In this document: positions 9,256-17,339 of the stretch, piece by piece
How the letters are laid out: every line of letters begins with the position of its first letter
Numbering within the stretch: the stretch's first letter is position 1
Assembly (NCBI GenBank): GCA_019636675.1
Contig: JAHBXC010000001.1
Span: forward strand, 434,001-498,000
Direction: 5' to 3'
Origin: Phycisphaeraceae bacterium
GTDB lineage: Bacteria; Planctomycetota; Phycisphaerae; Phycisphaerales; UBA1924
DNA length: 64,000 bases
Made by a program: the position numbers and the translations under genes
Notes under the pieces: generated by a model
The model's database searches: none
What the model saw: the letters and a program-made list of their open reading frames with translations, nothing else
What the model was told of the DNA's origin: nothing

Positions 9256-10997
9256 ACCGCCTCGCCACCACGCTCACGCTCTCCCTCGCCGCTCTTTCTT
9301 CCCCCGCGCTCGCGCAGCCCCACGTGCCCGGCAAGGTCGAGATCGCCTTCAACCGCTACTACACCTACGCCCAGATCGAGCAGCAATTCCGCGACATCGC
9401 CGCCGCCTACCCAGACCTCGTCGAACTCCGCACCATCGGCAAGAGTCTCGAAGGGCGCGACCTCATCGTCGCCATCGTCAACCCGAAGAAGGGCCCCAAG
9501 CACACCGAAAAGCCCGCCATGTACATCGACGGCAATGTCCACGGCAACGAGATCCAGTCCGCCGAGGTCGTCGTCTACACACTCTGGTACCTCACCAAGC
9601 ACTACGGCGTCACCCCCGAGATCACACGCATCATGGACGAGAAGGCCTTCTACCTTCTCCCCGCCCAGAACCCCGACGGGCGCGAACGCTGGTTCGAGCA
9701 CCCCCAGACCTCCTCCTCCTCGCGCTCCAACACACGCCCCGTCGACAGCGACAACGACGGGCTCATCGACGAGGACGAGCCCAACGACCTCGACGGCGAC
9801 GGCTCCATCACCATGATGTGGAAGCGCGACCCCAACGGCGACTGGCGACGCTCCCTCGACGACCCGCGCATCTTCACACGCGTCCAGCCCGGACAGAAGG
9901 GCGACTGGACGCTCCTCGGACAGGAAGGCATCGACACCGACGGCGACGGACGCACCAACGAAGACGGCGTGGGCGGCGACGACATGAACCGCAACTGGCC
10001 CTCCGACTGGCAGCCCACGCACATCCAGGGCGGCGCAGGCCCCTACCCCTTCAGCGCGCCCGAGACCCGCGCCATCGGCATGTTCATCCTCCAGCACCCC
10101 AACATCGCCGGTGGTCAGTCCTACCACAACATGGGCGGCATGTTCCTCCGGGGACCCGGCGCCGCCTACGCCGGAGACCTCTACCCGCCCTCCGACATCC
10201 GCGCCTACGACGAGATCGGCAAACTCGGCGAGCAGATCGTCCCCTACTACCGCTACCTCATCATCCACAAAGACCTCTACACCGTCCACGGCGGGTTCGT
10301 GAACTGGCTCGCCGAAGGCCTCGGCATCCTCTCCTTCACCAACGAGATGTGGACGCCCTCCAAGATGTTCCAGAAGGACTCCTCCCGCCCCAGCGAAGAG
10401 CAGACCTGGATCTGGCGCGACCGCCTCCAGTTCGGACAGGAGTTCAAGGACTACACCGAGGTCGACCACCCCCAGCACGGCAAGGTCCTCGTGGGCGGGC
10501 CCAACAAGTGGTCCAGCCGCGTCACCCCCACCTTCCTGCTCGAGGAAGAGTGCCACCGCAACTTCGCCTTCACCACCATGCACGCCGACCAGATGCCCGT
10601 CCTCTCCTGGGGACGCACGAAGGTCGAACGACTCGGCGCGCAACTCTGGGCGGTGACCACCGAGGTGCGCAACGAACGCGCCATCCCCACACGCCTGGCC
10701 GTCGCGGCACGCAACAACATCGGACAGCCCGACAAACTGGAAGCCACGGGGAATAACGGCGTGAGCGTCGTCGCCGCCACCACCCTCAGCAACTGGCGCG
10801 CGACCAGCGCCGACGAGGTCCGCTTCGAGCCCTCACGCGTCCTCTTCAACGAGGGCGTCCCGGCCCGCGGCGGCCGCATCGTCCGCTTCCTCGTCAACGC
10901 CCCCGAAGGCGCCCCCCTCACCCTCCGCTTCACCGCCGAGAAGGCCCTGGACATCGAACAAACCATCACCCTCCGCGCCACCCCCGACGAGGACTGA
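9252..10997 (+). CDS. Secreted M14 zinc carboxypeptidase
   Basis: A 581-residue metallocarboxypeptidase with a signal peptide (residues 1-21, ending ALAQ). Zinc ligands are H97 and E100 in NVHGNE and H292 in QSYHNMGG. Substrate-binding N246-R247 is in MNRNWP, and the likely catalytic Glu365 is in SFTNEMW. Two acidic loops of the DxDxDG kind (residues 165-185 and 228-245) look like calcium sites. A beta-sandwich-like C-terminal domain follows (about 470-581). It starts at the ATG overlapping the previous stop. Likely removes C-terminal residues from peptides outside the cytoplasm. Confidence 0.88.
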   Translation: MNRLATTLTLSLAALSSPALAQPHVPGKVEIAFNRYYTYAQIEQQFRDIAAAYPDLVELRTIGKSLEGRDLIVAIVNPKKGPKHTEKPAMYIDGNVHGNEIQSAEVVVYTLWYLTKHYGVTPEITRIMDEKAFYLLPAQNPDGRERWFEHPQTSSSSRSNTRPVDSDNDGLIDEDEPNDLDGDGSITMMWKRDPNGDWRRSLDDPRIFTRVQPGQKGDWTLLGQEGIDTDGDGRTNEDGVGGDDMNRNWPSDWQPTHIQGGAGPYPFSAPETRAIGMFILQHPNIAGGQSYHNMGGMFLRGPGAAYAGDLYPPSDIRAYDEIGKLGEQIVPYYRYLIIHKDLYTVHGGFVNWLAEGLGILSFTNEMWTPSKMFQKDSSRPSEEQTWIWRDRLQFGQEFKDYTEVDHPQHGKVLVGGPNKWSSRVTPTFLLEEECHRNFAFTTMHADQMPVLSWGRTKVERLGAQLWAVTTEVRNERAIPTRLAVAARNNIGQPDKLEATGNNGVSVVAATTLSNWRATSADEVRFEPSRVLFNEGVPARGGRIVRFLVNAPEGAPLTLRFTAEKALDIEQTITLRATPDED

Positions 10998-11092
10998 CCC
11001 CCGGAACCACCCCCGCCCCCGAGCCCCCGGGGGCGGCCCCCGCCCTCAAAGCACCGTTTCCACCCCCACCCGACCCTTTCCCCACCCCCGCC

Positions 11093-11122
11093 TTGTCCCG
11101 GAGCCCCCCCCGGGGGTAGGAT
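11093..11122 (+). promoter_or_regulatory. Candidate promoter of tRNA-Pro
   Basis: TTGTCC (11093-11098), an 18-base spacer, then TAGGAT (11117-11122), ending about 20 bases before the tRNA. It matches sigma-70-type spacing but the hexamers are imperfect. Confidence 0.45.
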
Positions 11123-11142
11123 CGCCCGCTTGAACACACCAT

Positions 11143-11216
11143 CGGGGTGTAGCGCAGCTTGGTAGCGCGTCTCGTTCGGGACGAGAAGGTCGTAGGTTCA
11201 AATCCTATCACCCCGA
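11143..11216 (+). tRNA. tRNA-Pro (anticodon CGG), integration target
   Basis: A 74-base tRNA: acceptor CGGGGTG/CACCCCG, discriminator A at 11216, anticodon stem TCTCG/CGAGA around TTCGGGA giving CGG, and a T arm with GGTTCAAATCC. The last bases (11208-11219) are the left copy of the 12-bp repeat that recurs at 42561. The mobile element therefore entered at the tRNA 3' end and left the tRNA intact. The recombinase stop codon lies inside this tRNA on the other strand. Confidence 0.93.
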
Positions 11217-12688
11217 CTTTTCGAGAGATCAAGCCCTTCGACGAGCACGTCGAAGGGCTTTCTCGTTACAGGGCAAAGAGTTGTGCCATCAAGGGTGCAG
11301 TTCAAACAGACGATTTCGAGGATTCGCCGCTTGGTGGCGTAATCAGCAGAAATCCACGTGTTTTGCAGTGTTTGCGAGAGTTCAAACACCTTGGCCGCGA
11401 GTTCGGCCGTTTCGTCGTGCGAACGGTCCAGAACGTCGAGTTGGAGCTTGATGGACGACAGCCGGTCCCGAAGCTCTGTGTGCTTGCGAGCGAAGGTTTC
11501 CTGATCCACGTCATCGCCAAGCCGAAGGTTCAGGAGCCTGTCCTGCTGGGCTACCAAGAGCGAGGATTGCCGCAGGAGTTCCTCCCGCTGGGCCCGGGCG
11601 TCTGACTGGGCGTCCCGCGTCTGGGACGCGAGGACCGCCCGGAACCAGTCCTGAATCTCCGGATCATCGATCCGCATCCGGCCGAAGAGTTCGAGAACCT
11701 GCCGATCGAGTTCCGCTTCCGTGACACGGACACGGGGGTGCCCGGGCGCGGTGTATCCGCTGCACCGGTAGTAGACGTAGTGCCGATCGCCGGACTTGGT
11801 CCCTTTCGTTTTCCTCTCGCCCGTCACCGCCCTACCGCAGTGGGCACAGGCGATGGCGTCGCCGGCGTAGGTCATCTGGTGGGCGTGGTAGACCTTGTCG
11901 CCCAAGAGAGCCTGCACACGGTCCCACGTTGCACGGTCAACAAGCGGCTTCTGCTTGCCGGGGTACCACTGCCCCTTGAACGGGATCTCGCCGATGTACG
12001 ACCGATCCGTCAGCATCGCGTGGAGCTTGCTCCGCGTGAACCGGTGAGAGTCACCTCGATAGCTCACGCCTTCTGCGTGCAGACGATCCCGCAGCGCATC
12101 GAGCGTGAGCGGCTCGTAGGCGTAGAGGTGAAAGACCCGACGGACGACTTCCCCAGCCGCGGCATCAACTTCGGTGACACAGCGTCCGTCCTTCCGGACG
12201 TTGCGATATCCATAGGGCGCCTTCCCCACGAACCAGCCTTCTTGCACTCGACGAGCGAGGCCCTCCCGGACATCGACGGACTGCTGCTCGGTGTAGAAGC
12301 TCGCCATGTTGGCGAGCGTCCGCCGCATCATGCGCCCCGCGGGATTGTTCTCAGTCGGCTGAGACACCGACACGAAGGCAAGACCATGCTCGCTTTCCAG
12401 TCTTTCGAGTTCGACGTAGTCGAAGAGATTGCGGGCTGCCCGATCGACCTTGTAGAACAGGAGTGCGTCGAGTTCCGTCGCGTTCTTCTTCGCATATGCG
12501 ATGAGCTCGCGGTACGTCTTCCGCTCATCACTCTTGCTCGCCGTCTCGGCGATGCGAAAGAGCCGGACGATTTCGCCGCCCGCCGCGACGGCGTACCGCT
12601 TGAGCGCATCCTCTTGGACCGCGAGCGAAAAGCCTTCTCTTTCCTGCTCGCGGCTGCTGACCCGTGCGAGCGCCACAAAGCGTTTCAT
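11198..12688 (-). CDS. Serine site-specific recombinase (element integrase)
   Basis: Catalyses integration and excision of the element. About 496 residues: an N-terminal resolvase domain (1-150) with nucleophile Ser11 in ALARVSSREQ, a recombinase domain (about 160-270), a zinc ribbon (CAHC followed by YYRC) and a coiled-coil tail. GGAGG stands 7 bases before the ATG at 12688; an ATG two codons upstream overlaps the previous stop. The final codons (SRGDRI, stop) are encoded by the tRNA-Pro 3' half and flank, so the C-terminus depends on the integration state. The gene order (small protein then recombinase) is that of an integration module. Confidence 0.92.
   Translation of the reverse strand: MKRFVALARVSSREQEREGFSLAVQEDALKRYAVAAGGEIVRLFRIAETASKSDERKTYRELIAYAKKNATELDALLFYKVDRAARNLFDYVELERLESEHGLAFVSVSQPTENNPAGRMMRRTLANMASFYTEQQSVDVREGLARRVQEGWFVGKAPYGYRNVRKDGRCVTEVDAAAGEVVRRVFHLYAYEPLTLDALRDRLHAEGVSYRGDSHRFTRSKLHAMLTDRSYIGEIPFKGQWYPGKQKPLVDRATWDRVQALLGDKVYHAHQMTYAGDAIACAHCGRAVTGERKTKGTKSGDRHYVYYRCSGYTAPGHPRVRVTEAELDRQVLELFGRMRIDDPEIQDWFRAVLASQTRDAQSDARAQREELLRQSSLLVAQQDRLLNLRLGDDVDQETFARKHTELRDRLSSIKLQLDVLDRSHDETAELAAKVFELSQTLQNTWISADYATKRRILEIVCLNCTLDGTTLCPVTRKPFDVLVEGLDLSKSRGDRI
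11208..11219. repeat. attL core repeat
   Basis: TCACCCCGACTT, identical to 42561-42572. It spans the tRNA-Pro acceptor 3' strand, the discriminator and three bases beyond. It marks the left boundary of the element. Confidence 0.85.
11231..11264. terminator. Strong hairpin just inside attL
   Basis: AAGCCCTTCGACG pairs with CGTCGAAGGGCTT around the loop AGCA, followed by TCTCG on the plus strand. It could end tRNA-Pro transcription in the integrated state. It lies within the 3' part of the recombinase gene read on the other strand. Confidence 0.6.
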
Positions 12689-12690
12689 CG

Positions 12691-12909
12691 TCATCCCTCC
12701 AGAACCAGGGCGTCGATCAACCGACCCGCGTTCTGGATGATTGTAACGGCGTCATCGACGGTGAGTGGCTTTGAGTAATACCGCTGCCAAACGTGGAGCG
12801 TCAGCCGCACAAGCTCTGGGGTGATCCAGTCCGGCACGCCGGCTGGCAGGACGAGATCCGGCGCTCCCACTGCGGCAGCCGCGTCAGGTTTGTGCGCTCG
12901 TCGGACCAC
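12691..12909 (-). CDS. Small conserved protein preceding the recombinase
   Basis: About 72 residues, with the core WITPELVRLTLHVWQRYY followed by SKPLTVDDAVTIIQNAGRL. I chose the GTG at 12909 because GGAGG lies 6 bases before it. The longer frame from 13002 would overlap the membrane-protein gene by 119 bases. The stop lies 2 bases before the recombinase ATG, implying coupled translation. Small helical proteins in this position are sometimes recombination accessory or directionality factors; no direct evidence here. It might also be a simple regulator. Confidence 0.65.
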   Translation of the reverse strand: MVRRAHKPDAAAAVGAPDLVLPAGVPDWITPELVRLTLHVWQRYYSKPLTVDDAVTIIQNAGRLIDALVLEG

Positions 12910-13174
12910 TCTCCGCCTCCAAGCCAGACCGCTTCTCGTCGATGGGCCCGTGGATCGCTCCCCGGTCCTGAAACACCGCGTGCTGAGTTCGCGGGCCGCC
13001 ATTCGCCAAGACTGGCCGAGCTTCTAGAGTGCGTGCCCTTCGCACACGATGAGCCCACCACCACAACACGAGAATGCATACGAGTAATGTGAGTGGGTCT
13101 TTGAGCACAATGGCTACAGCGAGCACGCAGACCGCCGCTGCGATGATTAAGGCCGCAATCACGCACGGGGCCAT
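12884..13174 (-). CDS. Small membrane protein, unknown function
   Basis: A 96-residue frame with two hydrophobic segments near the N-terminus (about residues 4-24 and 28-44, with LVCILVLWWW) and a charged tail. It sits between the transfer-type genes and the recombinase module, all on the minus strand. No family recognised. Its 3' end overlaps the start of the small recombinase-linked gene by 26 bases. Confidence 0.5.
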   Translation of the reverse strand: MAPCVIAALIIAAAVCVLAVAIVLKDPLTLLVCILVLWWWAHRVRRARTLEARPVLANGGPRTQHAVFQDRGAIHGPIDEKRSGLEAESGPTSAQT

Positions 13175-13177
13175 GGG

Positions 13178-13483
13178 TTACTCCCGGTCCATTGGTCGTT
13201 CATCGCGTTCAGGCTCTCGAAGCGGTTCCCCCCGTCCCTTCGCTTGCTCTAGGTGGGTTTCCAGCTGCGACGGCGCGGCGTCGTTTCGTGACGGTACGGC
13301 ATCGTGCTCACCCTTCAAGCCTTCTACAACCATCGACGGAGGCTTGGTGCCCAGCATTCCGTACTCAGGATGCTGCGCGGCGGTGCCGGGTCCGTACAGT
13401 GCCGAGCCCAGCTCGTGAAGCCCCTGCCTGAAGTACGCCCCGAGGACTTCCTTTGACCGGCTGATGTTCTCACGCAAATTCAT
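13178..13483 (-). CDS. Hypothetical protein of the transfer/integration block
   Basis: About 101 residues from an ATG at 13483 with AAGGAGA 8-9 bases upstream. The N-terminal half (MNLRENISRSKEVLGAYFRQ and LHELGSALYGPG) looks structured; the C-terminal half is polar with many Glu, Arg and Pro and probably disordered. No membrane segment. It lies between two membrane-protein genes in the same direction as the coupling protein. Function unknown. Confidence 0.6.
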   Translation of the reverse strand: MNLRENISRSKEVLGAYFRQGLHELGSALYGPGTAAQHPEYGMLGTKPPSMVVEGLKGEHDAVPSRNDAAPSQLETHLEQAKGRGEPLREPERDERPMDRE

Positions 13484-13506
13484 AGGACACTCTCCTTGAG
13501 GTGCGA

Positions 13507-14100
13507 TTACCGGTTGCGATCCTGCCGCATTTCGCGGAACCGATCCGCGAGCGCCTGCTGCTCGATCCACGCATCGTTCAGTTCCACGGTGCGGGCCCGC
13601 TCGACCGCATCGATGGTGCTGTTGAGCAGCCCCGATGCGAAGGCCGCGACCATGAGGTAGCTTCCGAGCGATTCGCTGATCGGCAGCATCAGAACGCCAA
13701 CCACGCACACGACCACTGTCTCGGCTACCACCTTGATCTTCTGTTCAGGCATCTTCCGGAAGACGCGATCTAGTCGCGGCCGGCCGTTGTATCGGCTGTG
13801 AACATGGTCACCCCGGGCCGCCATGCGCAAGCCCTCGATGCGGGCGCGAAGCTGCATGACGATGTAAAGGCCCCAGAAGATCAGCAGTGGACGCGGGTCC
13901 TCGCGGGGCCACAAGACACCCCAGAACGGTAGTGCGAGGATGGCGATCGCCGACGGCGCGCCGAAGTAGCGTGAGCCGAATCGTGTGCGCAAGAAGACTT
14001 CGATCGGACTGGCGAGCACCTGAGCCGCGAGCACCATGAAGTTGGCGCCCTTCCTGGCGTCCTCGATTGGTGTCCAGCCTTTGGGTTGCTGATCCTGCAT
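13507..14100 (-). CDS. Multi-pass membrane protein next to the coupling protein
   Basis: A 197-residue protein with hydrophobic stretches at about residues 47-62, 70-84, 122-140 and 145-160. It has the sequence AIAILALPFWGVLWPRED and a C-terminal charged helix. It begins 21 bases after the VirD4-type gene ends, so it is probably in the same operon. It may form a membrane platform for the coupling protein, which itself lacks N-terminal membrane helices; this is an inference from position and topology. Confidence 0.65.
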   Translation of the reverse strand: MQDQQPKGWTPIEDARKGANFMVLAAQVLASPIEVFLRTRFGSRYFGAPSAIAILALPFWGVLWPREDPRPLLIFWGLYIVMQLRARIEGLRMAARGDHVHSRYNGRPRLDRVFRKMPEQKIKVVAETVVVCVVGVLMLPISESLGSYLMVAAFASGLLNSTIDAVERARTVELNDAWIEQQALADRFREMRQDRNR

Positions 14101-14121
14101 GAGTCGATCCCTTCTGTTCGG

Positions 14122-15597
14122 TCACTTCCTCTGACGGAAACCGGTTCGCAGCCACGTCCGGCCGTTCGGAAAGCGCTTGCCACCCTGATAGACAATGGCC
14201 TCCGTGATCCAGTGCGGCGGCCCGCCCTTCGCAAGGCTGTTGAGGTCCGAGGCCTGGAGTTCGTGCTCCCAGACTTCGCTGAATCCTGCAGATGCGCCGG
14301 ACGACCCGCCCCAAATGGGAGCAAGCCAGTCGCCGCCGTCGCGCGTCTGGTTTCCGCTCATCATCAACTGCCGGGAGCGACCGACGAGCTCCTGCATGTA
14401 CTGGATGGTCCTGACATCGGTCTGCTGGTGGCAGATTCGAGTCTGCAAATTGGTCAAGAGGCTGTGTACTTTCGCTTCGGAGTGTGGACCGAGAGCGTCG
14501 ATCATGCCGGAGATGCTCTGGGTGGCGTAGACCACCGCCGTCCGCGTGCTTCGTGCGATGGCTTGGAAGTGCTGGTCGGCATCGACGACAAGCAGCTGGC
14601 TCTCGTCGGCCACGATGAAGGTGGGGCGCGGATTCCGGGAGACATCGCGACGGGCGTGCGCCCGTTGCCACGCGAACTTCAGGATGACCTGGATCAGTGC
14701 GCCGACTTCGTTATGCACGAGCACCGGAAAGTCTGCGATCATGATCGCGCCGTCGTACATCATCGACGGTGACACGTTCGGCGTGGGTGACGAGAGCATG
14801 TCGCGTGCCGCTCCACGGCTCAGGAGATCGGTCGCCGATGTGAGCGTGCTTTGCACCACACTCCGGGTGCGCGAACTCAGCGCGGGCAGTTCGTGCAGCA
14901 GGTAGCTCAGAGCAAGATCGAAGTCGGCCTTCTGCGATTCCGCCTTCGGAGCTTTGTCCGCCGCCTGGAGGCATTGGAAGCAGAATGAACTCTTCTGCCA
15001 GGCTTCGCTCTGCACCTGTTCAAGCGACACTGGAGTGGTCGTGATGAGACGGTGTAGATCGGGCACTGTCACGGCTGGCCGGGCCAGACTCAGCACGAGC
15101 AGGCTGTTGCGGGCAAGCCGCATGCTTTCAAGACGGAAGTACCGCTCGCTGTCGCCGCCTCCTCCGCCAGAGGAACGCCGATCGTTCAACTCCGTCACCG
15201 TCATCAGCAGGGCCGTCAGATTCTCGACGAGCCCGACGGGTCCCCTGCTCTGCCGTTGCTCTTCCGCGATAAAGTTGTAGCGGATGCGATCGTCGGGTGA
15301 GAACACGAGGAGATCGTCCAGACGCCCCGCATCCCGCACGTATCTCGTGTAAAGCGCCCGGTCATCACTCTTTGCGGTGAGAAACAGGCCACCGTATCCG
15401 GCCCCAAGAAAAGCCTTACACATTGCAGCCATTGCGCCACTAGTCTTCCCGGAGCCTGTCGATCCAAGCACCTGTGCGCCTTGAAATGAGGACCCGATCG
15501 ACCAAGGCGCACCCGCCGTCCAGTCAAGGAGCGGCGCCTCCAAGTCCCAGTTCGCGTGACAACGCTTCCTGCGCCGTTTGCCGAAGAACCATCCCAT
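14122..15597 (-). CDS. VirD4/TraG-type coupling ATPase (T4CP)
   Basis: Hexameric ATPase that brings the relaxase-DNA complex to a secretion channel. 491 residues with Walker A GSTGSGKT near residue 46, Walker B FIVADESQLL, and the late motif RTAVVYATQSISGM typical of the TraD/TraG recognition domain. No transmembrane helices are evident at the N-terminus, unlike classical VirD4; the downstream membrane protein may compensate. GAGGAGG lies 7-8 bases before the ATG. With the MobF relaxase this gives a mobilization system, but no VirB4-type genes accompany it. Confidence 0.88.
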   Translation of the reverse strand: MGWFFGKRRRKRCHANWDLEAPLLDWTAGAPWSIGSSFQGAQVLGSTGSGKTSGAMAAMCKAFLGAGYGGLFLTAKSDDRALYTRYVRDAGRLDDLLVFSPDDRIRYNFIAEEQRQSRGPVGLVENLTALLMTVTELNDRRSSGGGGGDSERYFRLESMRLARNSLLVLSLARPAVTVPDLHRLITTTPVSLEQVQSEAWQKSSFCFQCLQAADKAPKAESQKADFDLALSYLLHELPALSSRTRSVVQSTLTSATDLLSRGAARDMLSSPTPNVSPSMMYDGAIMIADFPVLVHNEVGALIQVILKFAWQRAHARRDVSRNPRPTFIVADESQLLVVDADQHFQAIARSTRTAVVYATQSISGMIDALGPHSEAKVHSLLTNLQTRICHQQTDVRTIQYMQELVGRSRQLMMSGNQTRDGGDWLAPIWGGSSGASAGFSEVWEHELQASDLNSLAKGGPPHWITEAIVYQGGKRFPNGRTWLRTGFRQRK

Positions 15598-15609
15598 GAC
15601 TGATCCTCC

Positions 15610-16425
15610 TCAGGTCGATGCCTGGTCCTTGAGCGTGCGGATGAATGTGTGGAGCGAGAGCCCCTGTGCCTTGGCCTTCCTGGCTCGCGCCAGCAGGGGT
15701 TCGAGCCATTCGATCATCGAATCGAGGGTGAGCCCTTTGCCTGTGATCGTGACCGCCCGGTCGGCACCCAACAGCGCGGTCGCTCGCACGACTCCGGCCC
15801 GCTCCGCTTCCTCCGCACGGCGCGCGCTCTTGAGCTTCCGGGTGAGCGCATCGCGTGACAGCATCCGGCCCGCCGCCTCCGCGGCGAGCGACTCCTGTTC
15901 TTGCGGGTCATCGACTCGGGCAAGGTGATACGCGGCGTCCGCAGAGATGCCTCCGCTTGCCACCTGAGCCTGAATGGACTCCGGCAGTGTGAGGAGCGCG
16001 AGCGAGCGAGACACCGTCGCCCCCGAGAGGCCGAGCTTGCGAGCGACCTGTTCTGCGTTCCAGGACGAGAGAGTCATCAGCCGTTCAATCGCTTTGGCCC
16101 GCTCCAGCGGTCCCAGTCCCACACGTTGCGCATCGATCACGAGTTGGCGGTGAATGACATCGTCCTCGCCAAGCTCCTCATCGGTGACAACAACCGGCAC
16201 CTTGGTCAGACCGAGCATCTTCGCGGCTCGTACTCGGCGTTCACCGTCGAGCACTACGAGGGTGTCACCCTCTCGCCGCACCAGGAGAGGCGTGTGAATG
16301 CCACCGGACTCCCGGATGCTTGCTGCCAAGCCGGCGAGATCGTCCGCTCCAAAGCCGGTTCGGTCTCTGACCTGCGGCCGGCACACAAGCAATTCGACTA
16401 GGGCTTCATGAACTTGCTGCGGCAT
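15610..16425 (-). CDS. parB: ParB-family DNA-binding protein
   Basis: 271 residues with the ParB/Srx nuclease-like N domain containing LDGERRVRAAKMLG (CTP-binding GERR region) and a helix-turn-helix around NAEQVARKLGLSGATVSRSL. It starts 3 bases after the preceding gene (GAGGAGG site), and is followed 12 bases later by the coupling-protein gene. No ParA is adjacent; the element's ParA lies 8 kb away beside a different partner. It may act in partition, or regulate this transfer block through repeats found upstream at 16766-16844. Confidence 0.85.
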   Translation of the reverse strand: MPQQVHEALVELLVCRPQVRDRTGFGADDLAGLAASIRESGGIHTPLLVRREGDTLVVLDGERRVRAAKMLGLTKVPVVVTDEELGEDDVIHRQLVIDAQRVGLGPLERAKAIERLMTLSSWNAEQVARKLGLSGATVSRSLALLTLPESIQAQVASGGISADAAYHLARVDDPQEQESLAAEAAGRMLSRDALTRKLKSARRAEEAERAGVVRATALLGADRAVTITGKGLTLDSMIEWLEPLLARARKAKAQGLSLHTFIRTLKDQAST

Positions 16426-16428
16426 CGT

Positions 16429-16722
16429 TCAGCCCTCCTCATCGGGTTTGAGGGCGAGTTCCGCATCGCTCCGAGCAGAACGCTCTTGCGTAGGTGATGC
16501 GGACTGCCGACCGAGTTCCTCCTCCGAGATCGTCGGGGAGCTCAGGACCCGCCACACGAGGTAGATCGCGTAGCCGTCGTCGATCCAGCCGATTGCAGGA
16601 ATGAAGTCGAAATCGAGCGGGCACAGCACGTATCCCACGCCGGCTCCAAACGCGATGAACTTCTCGACGGGCGTGAAGCCAGTGCGACAGCGTGCAAGCA
16701 GGGTCTGGATCGGATTCGCCAT
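16429..16722 (-). CDS. DUF1232 (YkvA-like) small membrane protein
   Basis: 97 residues from an ATG at 16722 with AGGAG 8 bases upstream. The segment GYVLCPLDFDFIPAIGWIDDGYAIYLVWRVL matches the DUF1232 pattern of a short membrane hairpin with conserved Pro-Leu-Asp and Ile-Gly-Trp-x-Asp-Asp. A charged tail follows. First gene of the run leading to parB and the coupling protein. Molecular role of the family is unknown. Confidence 0.75.
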   Translation of the reverse strand: MANPIQTLLARCRTGFTPVEKFIAFGAGVGYVLCPLDFDFIPAIGWIDDGYAIYLVWRVLSSPTISEEELGRQSASPTQERSARSDAELALKPDEEG

Positions 16723-16765
16723 GAATGCGCTCCTATTCGCCAGAGGTGTCATTCGTGCCGCGATC

Positions 16766-16844
16766 TACATGCCGCGGCGAGCACGTGGAACATACGTGCG
16801 CATTGGCGGTAGACAACGTGCTCAATACATGCCGAACACGTGCT
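16766..16844. promoter_or_regulatory. Repeat cluster with ACGTG boxes upstream of the parB operon
   Basis: TACATGCCG occurs twice (16766 and 16827), each followed closely by an ACGTG-containing box (GAGCACGT at 16779, ACACGTGCT at 16836). A third box, ACGTGCTC at 16816-16823, is the inverse of the first. The cluster lies just before the DUF1232-parB-coupling genes, where an operator or a ParB-binding site would be expected. Confidence 0.4.
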
Positions 16845-16886
16845 AGGAGAACAGCCTCCCAGGAATCGCCAGCCGCCATTGGGCGC

Positions 16887-17261
16887 TCAGGTGGGACTGC
16901 GGCCCAAGCCTTCGCGAGCCAGAGCCTTCACCGTGGCCGTCAGCTCACCCACAAGCCGCGTCCCATCATGCCTGCCACTCGCGACGCCCATCGCTGTGTA
17001 GCGAGCCGCGAGCTCCCGTCCGCTTTCTTCAATTAGGCTGTCGCGGAGACGCTTGCCGTCAGAACCGTGAGGCTCCAACGCACAAGCGAAGACTCTGGCC
17101 GCCAGCTCGCGCTCATGGCTCACCAGGTTGTAGATCAACACTCCAATCGCTTCGGGGTCGCTTGCTGCGCGCGTGCGTACTGCGCCCAACAACAAGCGAT
17201 CACTCGGAAATGGAACTGTCGTCCAATCCACACTCGCAGGCTTGTCGCTTCCGTCGCTCAC
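16887..17261 (-). CDS. Hypothetical helical protein
   Basis: About 124 residues if started at the GTG at 17261; the frame stays open to an ATG at 17321, but the extra part is Cys-rich and unlike the rest. The body is rich in Ala, Arg and Glu and mostly helical (LIYNLVSHERELAARVFA). No known motif. It lies between the LRR gene and the parB operon on the same strand. Low confidence that the start is correct. Confidence 0.45.
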   Translation of the reverse strand: MSDGSDKPASVDWTTVPFPSDRLLLGAVRTRAASDPEAIGVLIYNLVSHERELAARVFACALEPHGSDGKRLRDSLIEESGRELAARYTAMGVASGRHDGTRLVGELTATVKALAREGLGRSPT

Positions 17262-17339
17262 AACACCGTTATCACTCCATGTATGACATGCACATGAGCA
17301 CAACGCGTGGGTGTATGTCAAGCTTCATCGACGGCAGTG

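Noticed and set aside
12801..13166. Minus-strand frame of 121 residues
   Set aside because: It overlaps the membrane-protein and recombinase-linked genes in a third frame and has no start signal or motif.
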